From: CALJFL01 sp036961205
GTDB taxonomy: Bacteria > Pseudomonadota > Gammaproteobacteria > Pseudomonadales > Halieaceae
NCBI GenBank assembly: GCA_036961205.1
Contig: JBALVI010000009.1
Span: 42,526-106,525, forward strand
Direction: 5' to 3'
Length of the DNA: 64,000 nt
The notes beneath the pieces were generated by a model. That model had not been told where the DNA came from. It did not search any database and was given only the letters and a program-made list of their open reading frames with translations. Position numbers and translations under genes: made by a program. Below, one piece after another: positions 16,371-25,279 of the stretch (position 1 is its first letter; each line of letters opens with the position of its first letter).

Positions 16371-18782
16371 CTACATATCGAAACGATAGGTCGCACGCAA
16401 ACCGACGGTGAGCGGGCGCAGTACGTTGGTACCAAACCTTCGCGTGTTAACGTCATCGCCATTGATGTCCGAAACCGTTTGGTTGTACGACGGATCCTGT
16501 CTCACGCCTGTTTCAGCGTACTTGTCCAACAGGTTGTCGGCGTAGAGGCTAACGTCCCATGCGTCGGCCCGTAGTGCTACTGACAGGTTGTGGATCGCGA
16601 AGCCCGACAGTGTGTAAGCGTTAGCCCTGCCACCGGTCTTGGTGAGAACATCGCTTATTGCCGAGATACCGTAGTTGAAGGACATGTCCATATCGCCCAT
16701 GGGCAGCAGGTAAGTCGCGTAAACACTACCCTGTTGCTCTGGCGAACCCGGGAGCCTGTCACCGTCCTCTCCATCCACATTTATAGTCGCGAAGCCTGCT
16801 CCCGGTGAGGTCTGCATCAGGCCAGGGGCAAGGTCGGTAAGTTCTGCTTTACTATACGAGTAGCTGCCCCGTACCGAGAAGTTGTCGGTCATCAGCCAGT
16901 TAAATGAGAACTCTACCCCGGTGGATTCGGCACCATCACCGTTGATGGTAATGCTGACTCCAGCATTTTCAGTGACTGAATCGAGCTGCGGGTCGCTCCA
17001 CTCGATGTAGTACACCGCGCCATTAAAGGTCAGTCTTTGATCCAGCCAGGTTGAACGAAGCCCTAACTCGTAGTTCTTTGTTTCGTCGGGGACATACTCA
17101 AACTCATCAGGTAGCGCACACAAACCCTGTCCGGGTGGAATGGGGTCCGGGCACAAGCCGATACCATTACCTGCACCCAGCCTGAATCCTTCTGAATAGG
17201 TGAAGTAAGCCATCATGTCCTCAGTGAAGTCATAGGACGTGTTGAACTTGAACAGGGTGCCATCATCCGCCTGTGAGGTGGAATCGAAATCCGCATCGCT
17301 GACTGTGATTGGGCCTATATCCCCGCTCCCGAACAGGGCTTCGAACATCGGGAAGAAGGTCGCGGACTTGGATTCGAACTCGTAGTCATAATATCGTCCA
17401 CCGAGGGTAATGTCCCAACGATCGGTGATCTCGTAGCTCAGCTCACCATAAAATGCCCACTCGGTAGTTTCCTGTATATCCACCGAGAAATATTCGAGTT
17501 GATCGGGACGAGACGCAATACCCCCAAAATTGTCGACTGCCCAGTCGCCAAAGCCGGGAGTGAACTCGCTGGAGTCAGCACTATCGATGTCGAAGGTGTT
17601 ATAAAAAGCACCCGCAATCCAGCTAATAGGGCCATCGCCGGTCGATACCAGACGAAACTCCTGGTTAAAACGTTCCTCGTCAGTGTCTTCCTGGGTGAAA
17701 GCAGCGAATGAAGGGAATGCCTCGTAGCTGTATTCAAGGGTGATCAGGAGGTCGGTCTGGTCTCTGCTCCCGGACTCTTCATATTCCGAGAATCCGGTGG
17801 CCGACGTCAGTTCGGCAAAGCCGAGGTCTGCTGTAAGCTCGAGTGCGATTAGCGTATTTTCACGTTCACTGGGCTCAACAAAGCGGTAGGCCGATTCGTA
17901 CTTCCCGGTATTCAAGGAATCGCGACCGTTGATGGTTCTGCCGCCAGCGTCCTGGTTCTGGTAGTAGTAGGTGAGTGTGCCATCCAGCCAGTCGGTGGGG
18001 TTCCAGCGCAGAGCTGCACGGGCAGAAAGGGTTTCTTCGTCGTTCACATCATCAACGGCGCGAAGATTAGCGTTTACATCATCGCGATTGCTGAAGTCGG
18101 GATCGGGGTTGGACACCCCTGGTTCGCGAACAGTGTAGATGTAGTCAATAAAGCCCGAGTCTTCTAGGTAATCCACGTTCACGCGGAAGGCAAGGGTATC
18201 GCCCACCGGTAAGTTCAGCGTGAAGCCCATGTCTGTGCTGAGGTCATCCGCTTCGGAGATTTGGTACAAATCACCGCGAATTTCGATATCTGTTTCTTCA
18301 AATTGGGGCTTGTTGGGGATATAGCGTATGGCACCACCCAGCGCGCCTGCACCATACAACGTTCCCTGGGGCCCAAGCAGCACCTCAATTCGTTCCATAT
18401 CGTTCAGCTTCAGGTCTACATAGACGGGAATCTCACCGACATAGGTGGCCACCGTGCCACCGCTCGCATTACCGAAAGCCGGGTCCACCGAGCTAGCGCT
18501 CAAGCCGCGAACAATGATGCGGTCGGCTGCTCTGGAGCCCTGGTCGATCACATGAATACCAGGTACCCATTGCATGGCTTCACCGAGGCTGGACAGGCCC
18601 TGTTCCTTGATAGTGCCGCCGCCAAGCGCGGAAATGTTCAATGGAATGTCCTGGATGCTCTCCGCACGGCGTGTCGCCGTGACAATCACTTCTTCGAGTT
18701 GCGCCTGTACCTGCACCGGTATCAGCGTAGATGCTACTGCCGCCGATATGGCGCTCAGCTTGAAAATACGGTTCTTGGTCAT
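16371..18782 (-). CDS. TonB-dependent receptor
   Basis: An 803-residue outer-membrane TonB-dependent receptor. A signal peptide covers about residues 1-28 (ending VQAQ), then a TonB-box-like EEVIVTATRR, the plug domain (DIPLNISALGG to GGAIRYIPNKP) and a 22-strand barrel ending in an aromatic residue before the terminal Met (ATYRFDM). VLLGPQGTLYGAGALGGAIRY is the classic plug motif. The architecture is of the large proteobacterial family that takes up unknown organic ligands, not a clear siderophore type. Sulfotransferase and AspH-like genes lie on either side on the same strand, hinting that the ligand or a peptide is modified by them. That link is inference. Confidence 0.92.
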   Translation of the reverse strand: MTKNRIFKLSAISAAVASTLIPVQVQAQLEEVIVTATRRAESIQDIPLNISALGGGTIKEQGLSSLGEAMQWVPGIHVIDQGSRAADRIIVRGLSASSVDPAFGNASGGTVATYVGEIPVYVDLKLNDMERIEVLLGPQGTLYGAGALGGAIRYIPNKPQFEETDIEIRGDLYQISEADDLSTDMGFTLNLPVGDTLAFRVNVDYLEDSGFIDYIYTVREPGVSNPDPDFSNRDDVNANLRAVDDVNDEETLSARAALRWNPTDWLDGTLTYYYQNQDAGGRTINGRDSLNTGKYESAYRFVEPSERENTLIALELTADLGFAELTSATGFSEYEESGSRDQTDLLITLEYSYEAFPSFAAFTQEDTDEERFNQEFRLVSTGDGPISWIAGAFYNTFDIDSADSSEFTPGFGDWAVDNFGGIASRPDQLEYFSVDIQETTEWAFYGELSYEITDRWDITLGGRYYDYEFESKSATFFPMFEALFGSGDIGPITVSDADFDSTSQADDGTLFKFNTSYDFTEDMMAYFTYSEGFRLGAGNGIGLCPDPIPPGQGLCALPDEFEYVPDETKNYELGLRSTWLDQRLTFNGAVYYIEWSDPQLDSVTENAGVSITINGDGAESTGVEFSFNWLMTDNFSVRGSYSYSKAELTDLAPGLMQTSPGAGFATINVDGEDGDRLPGSPEQQGSVYATYLLPMGDMDMSFNYGISAISDVLTKTGGRANAYTLSGFAIHNLSVALRADAWDVSLYADNLLDKYAETGVRQDPSYNQTVSDINGDDVNTRRFGTNVLRPLTVGLRATYRFDM

Positions 18783-19056
18783 TATCCCTATTACCTTTTG
18801 TTCGTTTGCTGTAGAAAAAATCTGGTGCTTGCCTCTTGATGGGCGCGGCTACCTGACTGTACAAAAATCACCCGTGCACGATACCATTAGGGCTGGCACG
18901 CAGAATATGGCTACATTGGGCAATATTACCGGCGACGTTAAGATCGGAAGAGTAAAAAAGTGATGTAATACATGGGCTTGTAGTCTATGACGGGAAGCAC
19001 TCCGCTGCCCTGCAACGACGCTTTACGCCATCGATGATTGCGGCCAACCTGGCTGT

Positions 19057-20649
19057 TCAGCGTGAAAGGTTCCAGAGGGTAAGTCCATGAATGGCGTTGC
19101 GGATGTCCATGGAGATGTTCACCGATTTAATCGCCGCGCGCGCCTGCAGATCCCACACAGTCACTGTCGAGGGCGATGAACCAGCAATGACGATGTCTTC
19201 ACGGTAGGTACACAGGCCACGGCCGAAACCCTGCCTGGCTAATTTCTCGTCCCCAAGCTCGGTATTTAACAAGGTCTCTACAGGGTATTGCGGGACGTCG
19301 AGATAACAAAACGCATCGTCGGATTCAAAGCTGAGCAAATCTGAGTTCGTATCGTTGTACAGTGCGCCGCCACCATATTTCATTGCATTGTGTATGCCAG
19401 GAGGCAGCTTGCGGTAAGGCTTCAAATTCTGTTCGTCTATATGCAGTAAAAACGGTAGCCCGCGCCCGCTCAGATACAGTCCAGATGCGTCGCGAGACAC
19501 ATTATTCAGGTGGATCGCGTTACCGGCAGCCGGTCCGTTGCCGGCCCTGGGATTGAAGTTCTGCAGGTGTAACGTATCTTTGTTGCGAGGTCTTACACAC
19601 CAGCCTTGGTCAAATTCGCGAGACTTGAGATTGAACTGAAGCACGGCATCGAACCCAGTCGAGGTTATCAATAGCGAGTCTTCGTAAAGACAAATCTCAT
19701 GGGCGTGACGGAGATAGGGATTACGCCAGGATGCCAGTTGGTTGAAATCCCGGTCGTAGCAAAACAGCTCGTCGCTGGCGGCAATAAACACCTGATCGCC
19801 ATAAACGGCGACACCTCGCAGACCTCTATCCCAGCCCCGGCCCTCCCAGCTGATATCGCAGGTGTCCCAATCCAGAACTTGCTCAATCTCCTCAGATTGC
19901 AGGTCGATAAGATAAACCCCGCCGTGACTTTCGTCTTTGTGCGCACCGCGTATCACCGAAGTGGCGATAACGGTTGGTAGCGGATAGTCCAGTCGGGGTG
20001 GGGGCGGCGGGCTAGCGCTATTAACCATGCGCTGCTTACGTCTTTTGTCGAAGCCTGCAGTCATCACTTTCGGGCTGTTAATCTCTGCAGGTAGGTAGTC
20101 GATGATCAAATGAATCCGATCCGTATCGCCCTCGTTGGCGACGCTGTGGACCACGCGATTGTTAAATTCGTAGATCTCGCCCACGGCAAACTGCACATTG
20201 TGTCCATCGATGTCGAATCGAATTCCGCTGTTAGTGGTTAGTGGTACGTGAACCCTGTGAGCGGCGACCAGCATCATAGATTGGTCTATATGCGGCATGA
20301 TTTTGCTGTTCGGTCGCATGCGGGCAAACTGTATACGGGTGACAATACCTCCCGCGCCTAAAAGCGAAACCACGCTGTCCAAAATGGGTTGTACTTGCTC
20401 GTGCAGCGACTCCCAGCCGCTCTGCAGTGTTATATCCGAGTCCTTCAAAGGTCTTAGCGCGGCGATTTCGTTAAAGGATTTTGCTGGAATTGATTTTAGA
20501 AATATCGAATTGGTTTCGCGATAAAAGGCCAGGTCGCGACGTAACTTTTCGTCCGCTTGCCAGGTCTGTTCCGGTAAGGAAAGTATCTGCTCCGAGAGCG
20601 CAGAGATGTCCACCGAGCCGAGATGGCGGTATGGAGTGGTTATCCACAT
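19057..20649 (-). CDS. Aspartyl/asparaginyl beta-hydroxylase domain fused to a propeller-like (DUF4915/TIGR03032-like) domain
   Basis: A 530-residue two-domain protein. Residues about 1-200 resemble the aspartyl/asparaginyl beta-hydroxylase fold, a 2-oxoglutarate/Fe(II) cupin. MPHIDQS (near 120) and NRVVHSV (near 166) supply candidate iron-binding His, and RIHLIIDY a candidate 2-oxoglutarate-binding Arg. A Pro-rich linker (PPPPPRLDYP) follows. Residues 230-530 carry repeated blade-like motifs (GLRGVAVYGDQVFIAASD, RHAHEICLYEDSLLITSTGFDAVLQF, GIHNAMKYGGGALYNDT) that match the TIGR03032/DUF4915 style of propeller. No signal peptide is present. TonB receptor and TPR-sulfotransferase genes follow. 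Both domain calls are from motif recognition only; the function of the fusion is unknown. Confidence 0.75.
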   Translation of the reverse strand: MWITTPYRHLGSVDISALSEQILSLPEQTWQADEKLRRDLAFYRETNSIFLKSIPAKSFNEIAALRPLKDSDITLQSGWESLHEQVQPILDSVVSLLGAGGIVTRIQFARMRPNSKIMPHIDQSMMLVAAHRVHVPLTTNSGIRFDIDGHNVQFAVGEIYEFNNRVVHSVANEGDTDRIHLIIDYLPAEINSPKVMTAGFDKRRKQRMVNSASPPPPPRLDYPLPTVIATSVIRGAHKDESHGGVYLIDLQSEEIEQVLDWDTCDISWEGRGWDRGLRGVAVYGDQVFIAASDELFCYDRDFNQLASWRNPYLRHAHEICLYEDSLLITSTGFDAVLQFNLKSREFDQGWCVRPRNKDTLHLQNFNPRAGNGPAAGNAIHLNNVSRDASGLYLSGRGLPFLLHIDEQNLKPYRKLPPGIHNAMKYGGGALYNDTNSDLLSFESDDAFCYLDVPQYPVETLLNTELGDEKLARQGFGRGLCTYREDIVIAGSSPSTVTVWDLQARAAIKSVNISMDIRNAIHGLTLWNLSR

Positions 20650-20820
20650 AGATCACCATCCTGCGGGATTGTTGGGGATCGGTGAGATTGGAAATTGAGC
20701 CGGCACATGTTGGGCAGTTTACCTGAATTGGTGTAGTTTAAGAGTCCCTGATGGGCTCACCCTATGACTTTTCTGGTGGCGGCGCATCTTCGAACTTTAA
20801 ATCAGCGGGTAGGTAGATAT

Positions 20821-21264
20821 ATGGCTTTGGATAAACAAAAACTGGAACGCGAGTTTTTCCGCATGCTCAACAGGGTGATCGAGCCAGCCGTGCGCAAAGG
20901 CATAGGCTCTCCCCGTTTTGTTCCCGGTGGGCTTATCGTTCTGGAAACGGTGGGCTTTAAAAGCGGTGTGAAGAGACGGATGCCTCTGGCAGCGACGCGT
21001 TTGGGCGGCTATGTGTTTATTAGCACGCTACGGGGCGACCGATCCCTGTGGGTAAAGAATCTGCAAAAGCGACCAAGCACGCACTATTATCTGGGCGGTA
21101 AGCGGCGGGCCGCCAAGGCTTTTGTGATGATGCCTGGCAAGCGTTACCGCCGGCCCAGTTCACTGCCGCCCTTTATTGGCAAAATCACTGACTTTCTGGC
21201 GCCATATACCAAGGCGGGCTGGGCGTTTGCGGTGCTCGCCCCCGTGAAGGTCGAAAAGGATTAG
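20821..21264 (+). CDS. Nitroreductase / deazaflavin-dependent (DDN-like) family protein
   Basis: A 147-residue protein of the split-barrel DDN/nitroreductase family (PF04075 type). The key stretch is LIVLETVGFKSGVKRRMPL, followed by GGYVFISTLRGDRSLWVKNLQKRP and the C-terminal YTKAGWAFAVLAP. Actinobacterial members use coenzyme F420. Proteobacterial members exist without an obvious F420 pathway, so flavin or haem binding is also possible. I chose ATG 20821; an in-frame ATG at 20764 would add a stretch with no family similarity. It is on the same strand as the GGT gene 15 bases downstream. Confidence 0.75.
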   Translation: MALDKQKLEREFFRMLNRVIEPAVRKGIGSPRFVPGGLIVLETVGFKSGVKRRMPLAATRLGGYVFISTLRGDRSLWVKNLQKRPSTHYYLGGKRRAAKAFVMMPGKRYRRPSSLPPFIGKITDFLAPYTKAGWAFAVLAPVKVEKD

Positions 21265-21278
21265 CAGGGGAGTTATGC

Positions 21279-23228
21279 TTGCAAGCTCACTATCCGCATG
21301 AGTTTTTGGCAATGAATCTGTTACTACAATGTAGGCGGTCTAGCGGTTGGGTTTCATCCGCGGTGCTTGGCTTGGCTGTTTGTATCACGCTGCAGCCGCT
21401 TGCGGCTGCAGATGAAAAAACCGCCAAACCCGTGTTACACGGCAAGCATTGGGTGGCAGTGACCGGTAAACCTCTGGCTGCAACCGCTGGTGCAATGATA
21501 TTCAGCCGCGGCGGCAATGCTGTTGATGCAGCCTGTGCGATGCTGGGTGCGACCTCTACCATGTGGGATACCCTGGGCTGGGGCGGCGAAACCCAAGCGC
21601 TGATTTACAATCCGAATACCGGCGAGGTCAAAGGCATCAATGCCCTTGGGGTGGCGCCAACAGGTGCAACAGCTGAGTTTTTTCGGGAGCAGGGAATGGC
21701 CTACCCGCCTGAATATGGCCCGCTGGCCGCGGTGACCCCTGGTACGCCTGGCGGTTTGATGGTGATGCTCGCCGAGTATGGGCGCCTTAGTCTCGCTGAA
21801 GTGCTTGCTCCGTCAATTGCCATGGCCGCTGGCTATCCCATTGAAGGCGTGCAGGCCGACAATATGGAGAAGCGTAGGGAGGTGATTTCACGTTGGCACT
21901 ATTCCAGCGATGTATTTCTGCCTCATCTGAACCCGGAAGACCCTAATTCCCGTGCTGCGCCAGTCGCTGGCGAGATTTTTCGGCAGAGTAACTTGTTGGC
22001 CACCCTGAGAAAATTGGTCGACGCGGAGGCCACTGCTTTGGCCGAGGGTAAAAATCGCAAACAGGCAATCTACGCGGCTTACGACCGCTTTTATCGCGGC
22101 GATATAGCCCGCGAGTTGGTGCGCAGTTCTAAGGAGTACGGCGGTTTGATCACGCTGGAAGATCTCGATAACTGGCAGGTACATATTGAAGAGCCGGTGA
22201 CCACATCGTACAAAGGTATTGATGTCTACAAGCTCACCACCTGGGTTCAGGGGCCGGTGATGTTGCAGGCGTTGAATATACTTGAGACTTTCGACCTGAA
22301 AGCGATGGGCTACAACTCACTTGAATATATTCATACGCTGTACCAGTCGATGAATCTGGCGTTTGCGGATAGGGATTTTTATTACGGTGATCCTTATATA
22401 CCACCTGAAGAGCCGATAGCCGGTTTGTTATCGAAAGACTATGCCGCCCAGCGGCGTGCGCAGATCAATCACCAGCGTAATGACGCAGACATCAGCCCGG
22501 GAGATCCCTATGGCTTTCAGCCAGGCAGCAACCCGTTCCTGGAGCAGTTGAATAACTGGCAGGCAGTGCCGCCACCGACAGATGCCAAGGAAGGCGCCGA
22601 TGGTTTTCAGCAAGCGGGTGTCCTGAGCTCGGATGAAAGCTTCCTGGCCGGCACTACATCGATACAGGCTGCCGACGCTGAGGGTTGGGTAGTATCGATT
22701 ACCCCCAGTGGTGGCTGGATTCCCGCGTTTATTGCCGGCGAGACAGGCATTGGCCTAAGCCAACGCATGCAAAGCTTTGTTCTTGATGAATCGATGAACC
22801 CTTATAACGTGGTGCAACCGGGACAGCGACCCAGGGCTACGCTCACTCCTAGTATTGCTCTGCGCGACGGCAAACCTTTGATCGCGTTTTCAGTTCAGGG
22901 CGGTGATAGTCAGGACCAGAATTTGTTGCAGTTTTTTCTCAACATGGTTGAGTTCGACATGAATGTTCAGCAAGCCGCAGAGGCGCACAATATCACCAGC
23001 TACCAGATGCAAAGTTCCTTTGGCGCTCACCAATCAGAACCCGGGCGTTTGCAGCTGACACCCAGGGTGGCTCCTGAGGTGCGCGAAAAACTGCAGGAAA
23101 TGGGCTACTCTGTTGAAACCATTGACCGCACTTACAGCCCCATTACTGCTATCTACTTTGACCGGGCCAATGGCACCATGTGGGGTGGTGCCAGTGACTA
23201 CGGCGATGACTACGGGGTCGCTTGGTAA
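21279..23228 (+). CDS. Gamma-glutamyltransferase family Ntn-hydrolase
   Basis: A 649-residue gamma-glutamyltransferase/cephalosporin-acylase-type protein. It has a hydrophobic leader near residues 30-45, the N-terminal GGNAVDAACAMLGATS signature, and a predicted autocleavage site at LAGTTSIQAAD, where the Thr becomes the nucleophile of the small subunit. PSGGWIPAFIAGETGIGLSQRMQSF and PRATLTPSIALRDGKP follow as in GGTs. It should act in the periplasm on glutathione or gamma-glutamyl amides. The TTG start has GGGGAG about 6 bases upstream; ATG at 21312 is an alternative. A GST gene follows at 23260. Confidence 0.9.
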   Translation: MQAHYPHEFLAMNLLLQCRRSSGWVSSAVLGLAVCITLQPLAAADEKTAKPVLHGKHWVAVTGKPLAATAGAMIFSRGGNAVDAACAMLGATSTMWDTLGWGGETQALIYNPNTGEVKGINALGVAPTGATAEFFREQGMAYPPEYGPLAAVTPGTPGGLMVMLAEYGRLSLAEVLAPSIAMAAGYPIEGVQADNMEKRREVISRWHYSSDVFLPHLNPEDPNSRAAPVAGEIFRQSNLLATLRKLVDAEATALAEGKNRKQAIYAAYDRFYRGDIARELVRSSKEYGGLITLEDLDNWQVHIEEPVTTSYKGIDVYKLTTWVQGPVMLQALNILETFDLKAMGYNSLEYIHTLYQSMNLAFADRDFYYGDPYIPPEEPIAGLLSKDYAAQRRAQINHQRNDADISPGDPYGFQPGSNPFLEQLNNWQAVPPPTDAKEGADGFQQAGVLSSDESFLAGTTSIQAADAEGWVVSITPSGGWIPAFIAGETGIGLSQRMQSFVLDESMNPYNVVQPGQRPRATLTPSIALRDGKPLIAFSVQGGDSQDQNLLQFFLNMVEFDMNVQQAAEAHNITSYQMQSSFGAHQSEPGRLQLTPRVAPEVREKLQEMGYSVETIDRTYSPITAIYFDRANGTMWGGASDYGDDYGVAW

Positions 23229-23259
23229 GAGTGGCCTGATAAAAAAATAGGATACAACA

Positions 23260-24186
23260 ATGATATTACATCACTACGACGGATCTCCTTTTTCAGAGAA
23301 AATCCGGGCCTTGCTAGGCTATAAAAATCTGGCTTGGCAGTCGGTAGACATTCCGGTCATTATGCCCAGACCTGACTTGATGCCACTTTCCGGGGGTTAT
23401 CGGAGAACACCGATATTCCAGATTGGTGCAGACGTTTACTGCGATACGGCACTGATCGCACGCTTGATTGATCGCCTGGCGCCGGACAATACAATCTATC
23501 CAGAGCAATCGCTGGCAGCCAGTACCGCTGTGGCCGCGTGGATGGACTCCAATTTATTTCGGCTCGCCGTCTCTATGGTATTTCAGCCCAGGGCACTGGC
23601 CACCAGTGAGCTATTCAATAATCCAGCCATGGCTGCCGCGTTCATGAAGGATCGAGCTCAGTTGACCGAAGGTGCTGGGTCCTTGGCCATGGATCAGTCC
23701 GTCGCCATACCCGCCTTTTTCTCCCAGTTGCGCAAGCTCGACCAGCAGCTCGCTCACGCACCGTTTTTGTTTGGTAGTGAGCCCACCATCGCTGATTTTT
23801 CTACTTATCACTGTTGCTGGTTTGTGTACCGTGTTGAGGTGCTACAGGAAGATTTTGCGCCCTATCCCAATGTGCTGGAGTGGTTGGCACGTATGCGCGC
23901 CTTTGGTCATGGTAACTCTACCGTAATCAGTGGAACTCAGGCGCTGGATACTGCGCTTGAAGCATCTCCAGAGAATTTGCAAAAGACCACACTGACCGAT
24001 CTCGATGGGTTATCCGTGGGAGATGCAGTGAGCGTAGTCCCCACCGACTATGGTTTTCAACCGGTGACAGGCAGTTTGCAGGTGTCATCGTTAGAGGAAA
24101 TTGTACTGCGGCGCAGCGATGAGCGTGTTGGCGAAGTAGCGGTGCATTTTCCGCGGCAAGGGTTTCAGGTAACAAAAGCAGATTAA
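23260..24186 (+). CDS. Glutathione S-transferase family protein with C-terminal extension
   Basis: A 308-residue protein. Residues 1-80 form a thioredoxin-like GST domain (LHHYDGSPFSEKIRALLGYKNLAWQSV, with the RRTPIFQIGAD strand and DTALIARLID). Residues 90-225 form the helical GST domain with APFLFGSEPTIADFSTYHCCWFV. About 75 further residues (from ALEASPEN) carry a beta-rich tail (DGLSVGDAVSVVPTDYG) not found in ordinary GSTs of about 210 aa. AGGA precedes ATG by 7 bases. It lies 31 bases after GGT on the same strand, consistent with glutathione-linked chemistry. I cannot assign the substrate. Confidence 0.88.
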   Translation: MILHHYDGSPFSEKIRALLGYKNLAWQSVDIPVIMPRPDLMPLSGGYRRTPIFQIGADVYCDTALIARLIDRLAPDNTIYPEQSLAASTAVAAWMDSNLFRLAVSMVFQPRALATSELFNNPAMAAAFMKDRAQLTEGAGSLAMDQSVAIPAFFSQLRKLDQQLAHAPFLFGSEPTIADFSTYHCCWFVYRVEVLQEDFAPYPNVLEWLARMRAFGHGNSTVISGTQALDTALEASPENLQKTTLTDLDGLSVGDAVSVVPTDYGFQPVTGSLQVSSLEEIVLRRSDERVGEVAVHFPRQGFQVTKAD

Positions 24187-24236
24187 AGTTCGACCAGCCG
24201 TGTATTTGCGGCTTCATTCGTTAAACAGGACAAGTA

Positions 24237-25256
24237 ATGAAAAGCAGACGTTTAGGCAAAAGCGGCATCGTAGTATCAGAGATATGCATGGGCACCATGA
24301 CCTTCGGCGCTCAAGCGGACGAGAAGGCGTCCTTCGAGATTCTGGACCGGGCTTATGACGCCGGAATCGATTTTTACGATACCGCGGAAATGTATCCGGT
24401 ACCCCCTGACCTGAAATACGCAGGGCTCACCGAAGAGATTTTTGGCCGCTGGATGAAAACCAAGGACCGGGATTCGCTTATTGTGGCAACGAAGGTGGCC
24501 GGGCCCAGCCATATCTGGATCAAGGCGGTTCAGCGCGCCGGTAAAACCGGGCTGGATCGGCACCATATTATCAGGGCAGTTGAGGGCAGCCTGAAGCGCC
24601 TGCAAACCGATTACGTTGACCTGTACCAGACGCACTGGCCGGACCCCGACATGCAGCATGAGGAAACCATGTTTGCACTGGATGAGTTGGTGCAGTCTGG
24701 CAAGGTACGTTTGCTTGGCTGCAGTAATGAAACCACCTGGGGGTTGATGAAAAGTCTGGCCGCTTCTGAGTCACATGGCCTCGCGCGCTTTGAAACCATT
24801 CAGAATAACTTCAGTTTGAACAATCGACGTTTTGAAGATGAACTTGCCCAGGCATGTCTTAAGGAACAGGTCAGTCTCATTCCCTATTCGCCATTGGCTG
24901 GGGGTGTGCTTTCCGGCAAATACAACGATGGGCAATTACCCGAAGGCGCGCGCTTTAGCCACTATCTTGGGAAAGGGGAAAAGCGGCAGAAGGCAATGGC
25001 CGGGCGCTTCGTTAATGACCGTAGCATCGCCTCTACCAAAAGATTTCAGCAAATTGCCGATGAGGCAGGCATGTCGGTTATCACTCTGGCGACCGCATGG
25101 AGCAAGCAGCATGATTTTGTCGCCTCTACGATAGTCGGGGCAACCACAGTTGATCAACTGGACGATATCCTGGCGGCGGCAGATCTTGAGCTCGACGCGG
25201 AAACGATACGTAAAATCAATGCGGTCACCCGCGAGATAATGTATCCGATGGGGTAG
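24237..25256 (+). CDS. Aldo/keto reductase, Tas-like
   Basis: A 339-residue NADP(H)-dependent aldo/keto reductase closest in style to E. coli Tas. It has LGKSGIVVSEICMGTMTFG at the N-terminus, the catalytic DxxxxY region FYDTAEMYPVPP, the Lys in LIVATKVAGP and the His in YQTHWPDPD. The cofactor end is SIASTKRFQQIADEAG, with STIVGATTVDQLDD at the C-terminus. It should reduce carbonyl compounds in the cytoplasm. It starts 50 bases after the GST gene with AGGA-like bases upstream and faces the M19 dipeptidase gene at 25280. Confidence 0.93.
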   Translation: MKSRRLGKSGIVVSEICMGTMTFGAQADEKASFEILDRAYDAGIDFYDTAEMYPVPPDLKYAGLTEEIFGRWMKTKDRDSLIVATKVAGPSHIWIKAVQRAGKTGLDRHHIIRAVEGSLKRLQTDYVDLYQTHWPDPDMQHEETMFALDELVQSGKVRLLGCSNETTWGLMKSLAASESHGLARFETIQNNFSLNNRRFEDELAQACLKEQVSLIPYSPLAGGVLSGKYNDGQLPEGARFSHYLGKGEKRQKAMAGRFVNDRSIASTKRFQQIADEAGMSVITLATAWSKQHDFVASTIVGATTVDQLDDILAAADLELDAETIRKINAVTREIMYPMG

Positions 25257-25279
25257 CAGGGTCTACCAGGGGCAGTTGA

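Noticed and set aside
18261..18839. 192-codon open frame on the plus strand
   Set aside because: It is antisense to the TonB receptor 5' end and gives a Cys/His-rich, low-quality protein without recognisable motifs.
18941..18952. AGATCGGAAGAG, the first 12 bases of a common sequencing adapter
   Set aside because: The following base is T, not C, and the sequence continues as ordinary chromosomal DNA with no adapter extension. It is most likely a chance match; only a longer match would suggest contamination.
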